Of a DNA stretch of 64,000 nt, positions 24,926 to 33,352 are shown in pieces; within the stretch, counting starts at the first letter, position 1, and the number at the start of each line of letters is the position of its first letter. The DNA is from JANQRZ01 sp965214485 (GTDB taxonomy: Bacteria; Bacteroidota; Rhodothermia; Rhodothermales; JANQRZ01), in the NCBI GenBank assembly GCA_965214485.1, contig CBDCBW010000009.1, forward strand, positions 1-64,000. The letters are read 5' to 3'. Under the pieces are notes generated by a model that was not told the DNA's origin, made no database searches, and was given only the letters and a program-made list of their open reading frames with translations. Position numbers and translations under genes: made by a program.

Positions 24926-25753
24926 ATGTTCTACCACGACGGCGGCAAGCTCCAGTACCCGGTCCGGGTCGACACTCCCAACCCTGTCTTCGCTAAGGCG
25001 CTCCAGCAGGCCATCGGCGGCATCCAGGGCGAAATCCGCGTCTGCCTCCAGTACCTCTTCCAGGCGTGGGGCGCGCGCGGGCCGGCGAAGTACCGCGACA
25101 TGCTCCTCGAAACCGGCACCGAGGAGATCGCCCACATCGAGATGCTCGCCACAGCCGTTGCGCTCAACCTCGAAGGCGCGCCCCTCGAGCAGGACGAGGC
25201 CGCGAAGGACCCGATGGTCGCCGCGGCCCTCGGCGGGATGAACGTCCAGCACGTCATCACGACCTGCATGGCGGCGATGCCCGTCGACGCGAGCGGCGTC
25301 CCGTTCAACTGCTCCCACGTCTACGCCTCGGGCAACACCGCCGCCGACATGCTCGCCAATGCCCTCGCCGAGTCCACCGGCCGGATGCTCGCCGTCCAGC
25401 TCTTCAAGATGACCGACGACGCCGGGATGAAGGACATGCTGCGCTACCTCATCGCCCGCGACACGATGCACCAGAACCAGTGGCTCGCCGCGTGGGAGGA
25501 GCTCGGCGGGGCCCAGTGCCACCCGATCCCGAACAACTTCCCGCAGTCCGAGGAGCCGGACGAGTTTAACTATACCTTCCTCACGTTCGGCAAGGACGAG
25601 TCCGTCCCGCAGCCCGAAGGTAGCTGGTCCGGCGGCGAGAGCTTCGACGGGCGGAGCACGTTCTCGGCCGAGCGGATGACCCCGCGCGGCGAGAAGCCCG
25701 ACCTCGGGAAGGCCAGCCCGAAGGCTGCCGTCCAAGAGGCGCAGGAGAAGTAG
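24926..25753 (+). CDS. Manganese catalase
   Basis: The 275-residue protein has the ferritin-like four-helix dimanganese pattern: GEIRVCLQYLFQ, EEIAHIEMLATAV, and a later pair around AESTGRMLAVQLF and RDTMHQNQWLAAW. Family ends (FNYTFLTFGKDE) are present. It splits hydrogen peroxide with no heme. Its position directly after sodC suggests joint expression. The stop is inside a 13-bp tandem duplication (25740-25766). Confidence 0.93.
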   Translation: MFYHDGGKLQYPVRVDTPNPVFAKALQQAIGGIQGEIRVCLQYLFQAWGARGPAKYRDMLLETGTEEIAHIEMLATAVALNLEGAPLEQDEAAKDPMVAAALGGMNVQHVITTCMAAMPVDASGVPFNCSHVYASGNTAADMLANALAESTGRMLAVQLFKMTDDAGMKDMLRYLIARDTMHQNQWLAAWEELGGAQCHPIPNNFPQSEEPDEFNYTFLTFGKDESVPQPEGSWSGGESFDGRSTFSAERMTPRGEKPDLGKASPKAAVQEAQEK

Positions 25754-25801
25754 CGCAGGAGAAGTACCCCCACTGCCTTCCCACTCACCCACGTCAGACC
25801 C

Positions 25802-26974
25802 ATGAAAGCCCTCACCTGGCACGGCCAGCACGACGTCCGCATCGACGACCACCCCGACCCCAAGATCGAGGACCCGCGCGACGTCGTGATCAGCATCACC
25901 TCGACCGCCATCTGCGGCTCCGACCTCCACCTCTACGACGGCTTCGTGCCGATGATGAAGCCCGGCGACATCATCGGCCACGAGCCGATGGGCATCGTCG
26001 AGGAAGTCGGCGCGGACGTGAAGACCCTCCAGAAGGGCGACCGCGTGGTGGTGCCGTTCACGATCTCGTGCGGGCACTGCTGGTTCTGCGAGCAGACGCT
26101 GTTCTCGCTCTGCGACAACTCGAACCCCAAGCCCGAGAACGCCGAGAAGGCGATGGGCCACAGCCCGGCCGGGGTCTACGGCTACTCGCACCTCCTCGGC
26201 GGCATCCCCGGCGGGCAGGCCGAGTACCTCCGCGTCCCCTACGCCGACGTCGGCCCAGTCAAGATTCCCGACGGGATGACCGACGAGCAGGTCCTCTTCC
26301 TCTCGGACATCTTCCCGACGGGCTATATGGCGGCCGAGAACGCCGAGATCGAGGACGGCGACACGGTGGCGGTGTGGGGCTGCGGGCCGGTCGGGCAGTT
26401 TGCGATCCAGAGCGCGTGGATGCTCGGCGCGGGCCGCGTGATTGCGATCGACCGGGTGCCGGAGCGGCTGCGGATGGCCGAGGCGCACAGCAAGGCGGAG
26501 ACGATCAACTTCGAGGAGGTCGGCAGCGTCGTCGATACGCTCAAGGAGATGACCGGCGGGCGCGGGCCGGACCGCTGCATCGACGCCGTCGGGGCCGAGG
26601 CGCACGCGGCCAACACCGCCGTCGAGCTCGTCAACAAGGCGAAGGAGGCGGTCCACCTCACGACCGACCGGGGCTACGCGCTCCAGGACGCGATCATGGC
26701 GTGCCGGAAGGGCGGCACGATCTCCGTCCCCGGCGTCTACGCCAAGACCGTGACGCTCCCCTTCGGCGCGGCGATGAACAAGGGGCTGACCTTCAAGATG
26801 GGGCAGACCCACGTGCAGCGCTACCTCGACCCGCTCCTCCGGAAAATCCAGGACGGCGAGATCGACCCGTCGTTCATCATCACGCACACGGTCCCGCTCG
26901 ACCGCGCGCCGGAGATGTACGACACCTTCCGCAACAAGGAGGACGACTGCGTCAAGGTGGTGCTCAAACCGTGA
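25802..26974 (+). CDS. Zinc-dependent alcohol dehydrogenase (formaldehyde-dehydrogenase-like MDR)
   Basis: The 390-residue protein has the catalytic zinc site (ICGSDLHLYDG, GHEPMGIVEEVG), the structural zinc loop SCGHCWFCEQ with a fourth Cys in LFSLC, and an NAD-binding core (VAVWGCGPVGQFAIQ). The length and HLLGGIPGGQAEYLRVP match the glutathione-independent formaldehyde dehydrogenase branch. Substrate is uncertain. The stop is followed by a partial repeat of its own region (TGA at 26972 and again 14 bp on). Confidence 0.9.
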   Translation: MKALTWHGQHDVRIDDHPDPKIEDPRDVVISITSTAICGSDLHLYDGFVPMMKPGDIIGHEPMGIVEEVGADVKTLQKGDRVVVPFTISCGHCWFCEQTLFSLCDNSNPKPENAEKAMGHSPAGVYGYSHLLGGIPGGQAEYLRVPYADVGPVKIPDGMTDEQVLFLSDIFPTGYMAAENAEIEDGDTVAVWGCGPVGQFAIQSAWMLGAGRVIAIDRVPERLRMAEAHSKAETINFEEVGSVVDTLKEMTGGRGPDRCIDAVGAEAHAANTAVELVNKAKEAVHLTTDRGYALQDAIMACRKGGTISVPGVYAKTVTLPFGAAMNKGLTFKMGQTHVQRYLDPLLRKIQDGEIDPSFIITHTVPLDRAPEMYDTFRNKEDDCVKVVLKP

Positions 26975-27042
26975 CGCGCGATGCGTGACCCGCGAGCCCT
27001 TCTCCGAGCGCCGCCAGCCCCCTTTCTCTCTTCCCTGCCGCT

Positions 27043-28044
27043 ATGTCTGTCCAGCTCAAAAACCTCGAAGACCAGACCCTCGTGCTCACCGGCGCGACCT
27101 CCGGCATCGGCCTCGTGACGGCGCGCAAGGCCGCCGAGCGCGGGGCGCGCCTCGTGCTCGCCGCCCGCAGCGAGGACGACCTCCGTGCCCTCACCGACGA
27201 GATCACCGGCTCCGGCGGGCAGGCCGTCTACGTCGTCGCGGACGTGGCTAACCGGGACGACGTGCGGGCCATTGCCGAGCGCGCGAAGGACGCCTTCGGC
27301 GGGTTCGACACGTGGGTCAACAACGCCGCCGCGGCGATCTACGGGAGGCTCGAAGAGACGCCCATCGAGGACATGCGGCAGCTCTTCGAGGTCAACCTGT
27401 GGGGCGTCGTTTACGGCTCGCTCGAAGCCGCCGAGCACCTCAAGCAAACCGGCGGGGCGCTCGTCAACCTCGGCAGCGTGCTCTCGGACCGGGCCATCAT
27501 GCTCCAGGGCATCTACTCGGCCTCGAAGCACGCCGTCAAGGGCTTCACCGACGCCCTCCGGATGGAGCTCGAGGACGAGGGCGCGCCGGTCTCGGTGACG
27601 CTCGTCAAGCCCAGCGCGATCAACACGCCCTACCCCAAGCACGCGAAGAACTTCATGGACGAGGCGGCGACCCTGCCGCCGCCGGTCTACGCGCCGGACG
27701 TGGTGGCACGCGCCATCCTCCACTGCGCCGAGCACCCGCAGCGCGACGTGATCGTCGGCGGCGGGGGCAAGCAGATGTCGGCGCTCGGCTACTACGCGCC
27801 CGGCCTGATGGACTGGCTCATGGAGACCGTCTTCGCCCCACTCTCGAAGAAGGACGAGCCGCCGCGCGGGGTGCCGAACGGCCTTGACGGCGCGGTGGGC
27901 GGGCTGAGAGAGCGCGGCGACTACGACGGGCACGTCCTCGAATCGAGCCTCTACACCCAGGCCGTGTTGCAGCCGGGGAAGACGCTGCTCACCGCCGCGC
28001 TCGCGGGCGCGGGCCTCGCCCTCGCGCTGCGCGCCCGTTCCTGA
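27043..28044 (+). CDS. Short-chain dehydrogenase/reductase with C-terminal extension (333 aa)
   Basis: The Rossmann motif TGATSGIG at residues 16-23, NNAAAAIYG, and the catalytic YSASK with its upstream Ser define a classical SDR. About 80 residues beyond the usual end include a Gly-rich region and a hydrophobic C-terminal helix (LLTAALAGAGLALALRARS), probably a membrane anchor. Substrate unknown. It lies between the alcohol dehydrogenase and the VKOR-like gene on the same strand. The stop TGA is followed in frame, 15 bp on, by TAA in a duplicated unit. Confidence 0.9.
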   Translation: MSVQLKNLEDQTLVLTGATSGIGLVTARKAAERGARLVLAARSEDDLRALTDEITGSGGQAVYVVADVANRDDVRAIAERAKDAFGGFDTWVNNAAAAIYGRLEETPIEDMRQLFEVNLWGVVYGSLEAAEHLKQTGGALVNLGSVLSDRAIMLQGIYSASKHAVKGFTDALRMELEDEGAPVSVTLVKPSAINTPYPKHAKNFMDEAATLPPPVYAPDVVARAILHCAEHPQRDVIVGGGGKQMSALGYYAPGLMDWLMETVFAPLSKKDEPPRGVPNGLDGAVGGLRERGDYDGHVLESSLYTQAVLQPGKTLLTAALAGAGLALALRARS

Positions 28045-28071
28045 GCCGACCTCAGGTAAGCCGACCTCAGG
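28042..28071. repeat. Stop-anchored tandem duplication behind the SDR gene
   Basis: Two 15-bp units, TGAGCCGACCTCAGG and TAAGCCGACCTCAGG, each begin with a stop codon in the same frame. A small REP-like hairpin (CGTGGTG/CACCACG, 28072-28089) follows directly. Confidence 0.85.
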
Positions 28072-28150
28072 CGTGGTGAGGGCACCACGCGTCTGTCCCT
28101 ACGCCAGTGTCCGTCGCTGCGGCCTCCTTTATCTCCCTGCCTCTGCTCCG

Positions 28151-28684
28151 ATGTCCCTCTCTGCGCTCGTCTCGGCTCGCCCGCCCTCCCCCAGCGCGCT
28201 CAGCCGCCAACTCCGCCTCGGCGATTCGCCCGACCTGGGCCGCCGCCGGAAGGTCCTCGGCCTGTCGATGGTCGGGGTCGCAGCCGGGGTCATCGTCGGG
28301 CTGTACCAGACCGGCGTGGTGAAGCACCTCCCCGATCTGCCGGGCGACCTGTGGAACGCCGACAAGGTGGACGCTTCGGACTACGCCTACAAGCGGATGC
28401 GGACGCCGGACGGCCTGATGATGATCGTGAGCTACGGGCTGACCGCCGCCCTTGCCGGGGCCGGCGGCGAGGACCGGGCCCGGCGCGCGCCGCTCCTGCC
28501 GCTCGCCGCGGCAGCGAAGGTGCTCGGCGACGCCGTCTTCGCACTCAAGCTCGGGCGCGAGGAGTGGGCCGAGAACGAGGCGCTGTGCTGGTACTGCCAG
28601 GGCGCGACGCTCGCCTCGCTGGCCTCGGTGCCGCTCGTCCTCCCGGAGGCGGCGAAGGCGGTCCGCCGCCTGCTCAGCCGGTAG
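28151..28684 (+). CDS. VKOR-like membrane protein (177 aa)
   Basis: A basic N-terminus precedes four likely membrane segments (VLGLSMVGVAAGVIVGLYQ, LMMIVSYGLTAALAGAG, LLPLAAAAKVLGDAVFALKL, TLASLASVPLVLP). The sequence EEWAENEALCWYCQGATLASL has the CxxC of vitamin K epoxide reductase-type thiol oxidoreductases next to a membrane helix. A second loop cysteine pair is not visible, so redox partners may differ. It ends the stress cluster. Identification is from the CxxC context and membrane pattern, so it is moderately sure. Confidence 0.65.
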   Translation: MSLSALVSARPPSPSALSRQLRLGDSPDLGRRRKVLGLSMVGVAAGVIVGLYQTGVVKHLPDLPGDLWNADKVDASDYAYKRMRTPDGLMMIVSYGLTAALAGAGGEDRARRAPLLPLAAAAKVLGDAVFALKLGREEWAENEALCWYCQGATLASLASVPLVLPEAAKAVRRLLSR

Positions 28685-28734
28685 CGGAGCGCCGGTAGCG
28701 GAGCGCCGGTAGCGGAGCGCCGGTAGCGGAGCGC
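28679..28734. repeat. Four perfect 14-bp tandem repeats at a stop codon
   Basis: CGGTAGCGGAGCGC is repeated exactly four times. The first copy supplies the TAG stop of the VKOR-like gene; since the period is 14, successive TAGs fall in all three frames. Confidence 0.9.
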
Positions 28735-28750
28735 TAATGCCTCGGCAGGC

Positions 28751-28896
28751 GGTCTGCTGCTCTCTGAACCGGAGACGCCTCGTGCCGAGCGAGCGCGACG
28801 GAATCGAGGGAATGGGCGGCGTGGAGGGAAGGGAAACGACCCCGGTCCCTCTCCGTCTCTCCCTGCCTTCCACGCCGTCCCGAACCGCAGAAGACC
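28751..28896 (-). repeat. Dispersed 147-bp element, copy 2
   Basis: Reverse orientation match to 1037-1183 with the same ends and the same central hairpin. It lies between the VKOR-like gene and the AraC-type gene, ending 14 bp from the latter's stop codon. It may act as a terminator for both converging genes. Confidence 0.75.
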
Positions 28897-28909
28897 CCCC
28901 GATTCTGCG

Positions 28910-29935
28910 CTAGGGCGACGGAGCCGGTGACGCGGTGCGCCCGCGGCGGAAGGCGGCCGGGGGCTGGCCGGTCCAGCGCTTGAAGGCGCGGCTGAAGGCG
29001 GCACCGGACTCGTACCCGACGCCGGCGGCCACTTGGGCGAGCGAGAGCTGCTCGGTGCGGAGAAGCTGGGCGGCTCTCGCCATGCGCCAGCGCGTCACGT
29101 GCTGCATCGGCGGCTCGCCGACGGCGGCGCGGAACCGGGCCGAGAAGGCCGACCGGCTCAGCCCCGCCTCGGCGGCGAGGGCGGCCACGGTCCACGGCGC
29201 GGTCGCGTCGCGCTGGAGCGCGGCGAGGGCCGGACCGAGGTGCGGGTCGCCGAGCGCGCTCAGCCATCCGCCCTCGCCGGCTCCGTCGGGGCCTGCTGCA
29301 GGGGCGGCGTCCACGCCGCGGAGGTAGGCGCGGACGGCGTGGATGAAGAGGATGCTGGCGAGGTGCCCCATCACGGTCTCGGCACCGGGACGGCCGGAGG
29401 CCGCCTCGCAGGCGAGGAAGCCGAGCGTGTGCTCGAGCCACGGCACCGCCTCGCCGCCGCCTCGCACGAGAACGACGGGAGGCAGCGCCTCGAGCAGCGG
29501 GTGCGGGAACGCATGGTCGAACGCAACACCTCCGCACACGAGCGTGGTCGCCGGGCCGTCCCCGTCTTTGCGCAGGCTGTGGCCGTCCGCTCCGCCGTAG
29601 CGAGCGTGCATCACTTCGAGCGAGAGCGCGGGGCGGCCGGGGCGGTCGGCGAGGATGTAGCCGTCTCCGTGCGGAAGGACCGCCACGTCGCCGGTCCCCA
29701 GCGCGTGCGTCTCGCCCGCGACCTGGACCACGCACACGCCGCCGAGCACGATGTGAAACGACGCCGGGCCGGGCAGGACCGTGAGTCCCCACGCCCCGTG
29801 CAACTCGCTGCGGTGGTAGAAAGCCCCGCGCGGTTGGAGCGTCTGGAGAAGCCCGTCGAGCGGGTCGGGAGCGAAAGGCGGCTGCACGAGGCTAGGGTTT
29901 GGACGATGGATCACAAGATACGGCGTATCGAGCAC
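28910..29935 (-). CDS. AraC-family transcriptional regulator with cupin domain
   Basis: The N-terminal half is a cupin_6/RCS-like sensor (RSELHGAWGLTVLPGPASFHIVL, ALGTGDVAVLPHGDGYIL). The C-terminal half has two helix-turn-helix motifs (WTVAALAAEAGLSRSAFSARFRA and LAQVAAGVGYESGAAFSRAFKRW are the recognisable regions). This group often controls a divergently transcribed reductase gene, which is exactly the arrangement here, sharing a 104-bp gap. Effector unknown. Confidence 0.92.
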   Translation of the reverse strand: MLDTPYLVIHRPNPSLVQPPFAPDPLDGLLQTLQPRGAFYHRSELHGAWGLTVLPGPASFHIVLGGVCVVQVAGETHALGTGDVAVLPHGDGYILADRPGRPALSLEVMHARYGGADGHSLRKDGDGPATTLVCGGVAFDHAFPHPLLEALPPVVLVRGGGEAVPWLEHTLGFLACEAASGRPGAETVMGHLASILFIHAVRAYLRGVDAAPAAGPDGAGEGGWLSALGDPHLGPALAALQRDATAPWTVAALAAEAGLSRSAFSARFRAAVGEPPMQHVTRWRMARAAQLLRTEQLSLAQVAAGVGYESGAAFSRAFKRWTGQPPAAFRRGRTASPAPSP

Positions 29936-30039
29936 TCATCGTCCGGCACCCCGGAGCGATCTTATAACCCAATCCGGTTGTGTACTTGTCATTTCGACGA
30001 GCACGTTCGACTGCTTCGTCTCTCTCGCCCTCCCTAGCC

Positions 30040-30927
30040 ATGCCCATCGCCATTACCTCCCCCAACGGAACCATCGGGTCCCGCCTCACTCGCCTCCTCC
30101 TCGACGCGGGCGAGGACCTCATCCTACTTCCGCACAGCCCGGGCAAGCTCGACGGCGAGGTGCGTGAGCGCGCGACCGTCCGCGCCGTGAACCTCGAAGA
30201 CGCCGACGCCACGGCCGAGGCCACGCAGGGGGCCGACGCGCTGTTCTGGCTCTCGCCGCCGGCCATGCACACGCCCTCGCTGAGCGCGTGGTACGAGACG
30301 CTCGGACGGTCCGCCGCCCGCGCCGTCACCGCCAACGGCATCGGGCACGTCGTCAACCTGTCGAGCCAGGGCGCGCACCAGGCCGAAGGGCTCGGGCCGG
30401 TCTCCGGGCTGCACACCGTCGAGCAGGCCATCGACGGCACGGACGCCGCCGTGGTTCACCTCCGCCCCGGCTTCTTCATGGAGAACTTCCTCGCCCAACT
30501 CGATGGGATTCGGAGCGCGGGAGCCGTCTTCTTCCCCGCCCCGCCGACGACGACGACCGCGATGATCGCCACGCGCGACATCGCCGAGGCGGCCGCTCCT
30601 CTTCTCCGCGACCGCACGTGGAGCGGCCGCCGCGTGCTCGGTCTCCACGGCCCGCGCGACTATACCTACGACGAAGCCGCACGCGTGCTCTCCGACGTCC
30701 TCGGGCGCGAGGTTCGCGTGCAGCAGGTCCCGGTCGAAGGGGTCATCGGGCAGTTCAAAGGCTTCGGCGCGAGCGACGATTGGGCGCGCGGGATGGCCGA
30801 GCTCTACAGCCGCATCGGCCACCCCGACTATTACGCCGGCACCGAGCCTCGCACCGACGAGACCACCACTCCGACGACGCTCCGCGATTGGGCCGAGCGC
30901 GCCCTTCGCCCGGCGCTCGCAGGGTAG
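30040..30927 (+). CDS. NmrA-like NAD(P)-binding reductase (295 aa)
   Basis: The protein starts MPIAITSPNGTIGSRLTRLLL, an NmrA/azoreductase-type Rossmann motif, followed by LFWLSPPAMHTPS, HVVNLSSQGAH, LRPGFFMENF and IATRDIAEAA. Members reduce quinones or sense NADP. It is divergent from an AraC regulator and probably under its control. ATG 30040 is chosen for the Rossmann start and lies behind the usual CT-rich leader (TCTCTCGCCCTCCCTAG). Confidence 0.9.
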   Translation: MPIAITSPNGTIGSRLTRLLLDAGEDLILLPHSPGKLDGEVRERATVRAVNLEDADATAEATQGADALFWLSPPAMHTPSLSAWYETLGRSAARAVTANGIGHVVNLSSQGAHQAEGLGPVSGLHTVEQAIDGTDAAVVHLRPGFFMENFLAQLDGIRSAGAVFFPAPPTTTTAMIATRDIAEAAAPLLRDRTWSGRRVLGLHGPRDYTYDEAARVLSDVLGREVRVQQVPVEGVIGQFKGFGASDDWARGMAELYSRIGHPDYYAGTEPRTDETTTPTTLRDWAERALRPALAG

Positions 30928-30959
30928 CGTCGCATTCCCCGCCCTCCGACCCCGCCGCC

Positions 30960-31040
30960 CTGACCATCGGCATCCTCGGCTCCGGCGACGTGGGCCACAG
31001 CTCGGCGCAGGCTTCGCCGCGCGTGGCCGCACCGCCTCGC
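30960..31040 (+). pseudogene. Remnant of an NADP/F420-type oxidoreductase N-terminus
   Basis: CTG 30960 begins LTIGILGSGDVG, the typical N-terminus of coenzyme F420-dependent NADP oxidoreductase-like proteins. A one-base deletion then shifts the frame, after which SLGAGFAARG can be read. Nothing recognisable continues to 31137. It seems to be the relic of a gene following the NmrA gene. Confidence 0.5.
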
Positions 31041-31137
31041 GCTGTCTTGCCGCCCTCGCTGCGGTCTGGATTGCGCACGCGATGCGGGCGAAGTCGCGCG
31101 CCCCCGCCTACGTACGTCCACCGGCTGGGCAACGAAA

Positions 31138-31165
31138 GAGGCCGCCTCCCCAGGGAGGCGGCCTC
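31138..31165 (-). terminator. Rho-independent-like terminator of the rpmB operon
   Basis: A 13-bp perfect stem (GAGGCCGCCTCCC and its complement, two-base centre) lies 27 bp past the DUF4295 stop; on the minus strand it is followed by TTTCGTTG. Confidence 0.75.
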
Positions 31166-31191
31166 AGGCCGTTCGGAAAGGCGCAGGTCGG

Positions 31192-31365
31192 CTAGCTGCG
31201 GGCAGCCTTCAACTCGTCCTGGACCTGCGAGGCCTCGACCATCTTCTGGCGAAACTCGTAGTGCCCATTCTGCTTCTTCGAGGCCATGATGACCTTAGCC
31301 ATGCTGCGATGGCCGGCGTCGGCCCCACGGTTGGTGCGCTGGTTTTTAGAGACTTTCTTCGCCAT
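31192..31365 (-). CDS. DUF4295 small protein (57 aa)
   Basis: Translation of this short frame gives MAKKVSKNQRTNRG, SMAKVIMASKKQNGHYEFRQ and the tail QVQDELKAARS. The MAKK start, the KVIMA-K-NG-Y-F core and the position right after rpmG match the Bacteroidota-specific DUF4295 family, which always travels with rpmB-rpmG and is probably ribosome-associated. The role is inferred from context only. Confidence 0.8.
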   Translation of the reverse strand: MAKKVSKNQRTNRGADAGHRSMAKVIMASKKQNGHYEFRQKMVEASQVQDELKAARS

Positions 31366-31400
31366 GATGCTGGGGAGTCAGGGAGCGCAGGCGCTCGGGG

Positions 31401-31571
31401 TTACTTGATTTCGCGGTGGAGCGTGTGCTTGCGGAGAACGGGGTTGTATTTCTTCAGTTCCAGCCGCCCAGTCGTGTTGCGGCGGTTCTTGGTCGTAGAG
31501 TAGCGCGAGGTCCCCGGCGCTTCGGTGCACTCGAGGGTGACCTGGTGGCGGACGTCTTTTCCCTTTGCCAT
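31401..31571 (-). CDS. rpmG: Large ribosomal subunit protein bL33 (56 aa)
   Basis: The frame reads MAKGKDVRHQVTLECTEAP, RYSTTKNRRNTTGRLELKKY and NPVLRKHTLHREIK, a complete bL33. Only one cysteine (LECTE) is present, so this is the zinc-free type, unlike bL32 at 56361, which keeps its zinc cysteines. It lies between rpmB and the DUF4295 gene, spaced by about 30 bp. Confidence 0.95.
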   Translation of the reverse strand: MAKGKDVRHQVTLECTEAPGTSRYSTTKNRRNTTGRLELKKYNPVLRKHTLHREIK

Positions 31572-31599
31572 GGCGAAATCGGGTTAGCGGTGAAACGGG

Positions 31600-31836
31600 T
31601 TAGACCCGGACGCCCTGGGCGCGGGCTTCTTTGAGCACAGCGGAGATGCCCTTCTTGTTGATCGTCTTGAGCGTCTGCGCAGAGACGCGGAGCGTCACCC
31701 ACCGGTCTTCCTCGGGGATGTAGAACCGCTTCTTCTGGAGGTTGACGTTGAAGCGCCGGCGCACCTTGTTGTTCGCGTGCGAGACGTGGTTGCCCGACAT
31801 CGGGCCTTTGCCGGTGAGTTGATCTTTGCGCGCCAT
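31600..31836 (-). CDS. rpmB: Large ribosomal subunit protein bL28 (78 aa)
   Basis: MARKDQLTGKGPMSGNHVSHANNKVRRRF is the conserved bL28 start region, followed by FYIPEEDRWVTLRVSAQTLKTI and a C-terminus GVRV. First gene of the rpmB-rpmG-DUF4295 unit. Start 31836 is chosen because the family begins MA(R/K). Confidence 0.96.
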   Translation of the reverse strand: MARKDQLTGKGPMSGNHVSHANNKVRRRFNVNLQKKRFYIPEEDRWVTLRVSAQTLKTINKKGISAVLKEARAQGVRV

Positions 31837-31881
31837 CGGTACGGGAGCCGGGATAGTGGGGCAGACAGAGCAGACAGAAAA

Positions 31882-31889
31882 GAAAGGTA
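31882..31889 (-). promoter_or_regulatory. Possible -7 element of rpmB
   Basis: TACCTTTC on the minus strand, 46 bp before the rpmB start, is one base from TAnnTTTG. Confidence 0.35.
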
Positions 31890-32096
31890 GTCCATTCTCT
31901 GCGCTCGGTGCAAGCCTTACGCCTCCCAAAAAGCCGGAGCCGTGCGGATTTCGGGTTAAGGCGGCCCTCGGCGGTCTGCACGGTGGCACATCTGCACGGT
32001 GGCACAAACGAGGAGCGCCGAGAGCGATATGCTCGCTCCCGGCGCTCCCCTTCCCTTCTTCCCTTCACCGGAAGAATCGTCCTACAAAGCTTCGCT

Positions 32097-33338
32097 CTAA
32101 AACAACCCGAAACGGATTTGAACTAAGTGGTTGTAACGTTCGAGTTGGCCCGGCAAGCGGCCATCTTCGACACCATAAAATACGTAATCCATACGAAAGA
32201 ATGGGGTTTGAATTCCAGTTCCGAACGTCGGATATCCCTGGCTGACGCCGAGGCGCAGAGCGAGAACCCCCGCGACGGTCGCCTGACCGCCAAGCCGGAA
32301 CTTCGAGAGCAATGGCTGCTCGGACTCCGAGGTGGACCTGCTTACATAATCTAACGCCACACCCAGATCGCCCAGCACCGGCAGCGAGGGGATGCCTGGG
32401 TGCCGGTACGCCGCGCCGACGCGGACGGTCGGCTCGCCGTCGCGCCCCTCGAAGGCGGCGATGATGTCGCCAATTTCAGCATCGCGCCCGCCTTCCTCTC
32501 CGCTGCCCGTCAGGTCGATGGACTCGTAGAGGTCGTAGCTGAAGTTTCCGCCGACGAGGTCGTAGACGGCGAGGCCGAAGTCGAGCGAGCCGGGCAGCGT
32601 CGCCACGGCGTCGGTGTACTGGAGGCCGAGGTCGAAGGCGACCGTCGAGCCGTTGACGATGTGGAGTTGCTCGCTGTCCGGGTCGATGTAGAGAAAGCTC
32701 TTGTTCTTGTACCCGACGTAGCGCTGGACGTATTTGCCGGTCACGCCCACCGAGAGGTTGGTGCTGGGCACGGCGGCTGCGCCGGAGAGCGCGACGATGG
32801 CGTCGAGCTGGCTGAAGAGGTCGAGGACCGGGATGCCGGTGCCGTTGTCCTGGAAGCCGTAGCGCGTCGTGTTGTGCCCGAAGACGCCGAGGCCGAGGCC
32901 GTACGACCCGAGGTTCACCATCACCGAGGGCAGGAGCGCCGCCGCCTGCCCGACCGTCGGGCGGCGGCCCTGCGCGAGGGCGTCCTCGAACAGGGCTTGG
33001 TTCTCCGGCGTCAGCGGGTACTCGATCCCCTCGTCGAGCGCCGGGCTGACGCGGTCCGTGACGAAGCTGATGTCGTCGAAGAACTTGCTGTTCAGCTCGC
33101 CGTGGACCCCCAGAATCTCGACCCTCGGCTTGGCGATCCCGAGGCGGGCGAAGTGCGCCGGGTTGTAGAAGAAGGCCGTCTCCGGCCCGGCGAAGGCGAC
33201 GCCGGCGTCCCCCATCCCGAGCACCTGGGCCGAGGGTACCGCCGCGCGGGCGTACTGGTCGTAGCGCTGCGCCTGGGTGGGCAGGCTGAGCGCGGTCGCC
33301 AGGACAAGAGCCAGGGCAAAGTGTGAAAAGCGGGGCAT
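32097..33338 (-). CDS. Outer-membrane barrel protein (PorV/FadL-like pattern, 413 aa)
   Basis: A signal peptide (MPRFSHFALALVLATALSLPTQA) is followed by SAQVLGMGDAGVAFAGPETAFFYNPAHFA, the opening typical of Bacteroidota PorV/UPF0164 barrels, where the first strands carry a Gly-rich stretch and an NPA-like motif. The body is alternating beta structure and the last residues are IRFGLF, a usual barrel end. It shares an operon with the lipoprotein gene upstream (14-bp gap). Transport substrate unknown. Confidence 0.75.
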   Translation of the reverse strand: MPRFSHFALALVLATALSLPTQAQRYDQYARAAVPSAQVLGMGDAGVAFAGPETAFFYNPAHFARLGIAKPRVEILGVHGELNSKFFDDISFVTDRVSPALDEGIEYPLTPENQALFEDALAQGRRPTVGQAAALLPSVMVNLGSYGLGLGVFGHNTTRYGFQDNGTGIPVLDLFSQLDAIVALSGAAAVPSTNLSVGVTGKYVQRYVGYKNKSFLYIDPDSEQLHIVNGSTVAFDLGLQYTDAVATLPGSLDFGLAVYDLVGGNFSYDLYESIDLTGSGEEGGRDAEIGDIIAAFEGRDGEPTVRVGAAYRHPGIPSLPVLGDLGVALDYVSRSTSESEQPLLSKFRLGGQATVAGVLALRLGVSQGYPTFGTGIQTPFFRMDYVFYGVEDGRLPGQLERYNHLVQIRFGLF

Positions 33339-33352
33339 GATGAGGCGGGGGC

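Noticed and set aside
28434..29792. Long frames across the 147-bp element suggesting a repeated protein
   Set aside because: Peptides such as VFCGSGRRG recur at both copies only because the DNA repeat is conserved in all frames; no start, codon bias or flanking continuity supports translation.
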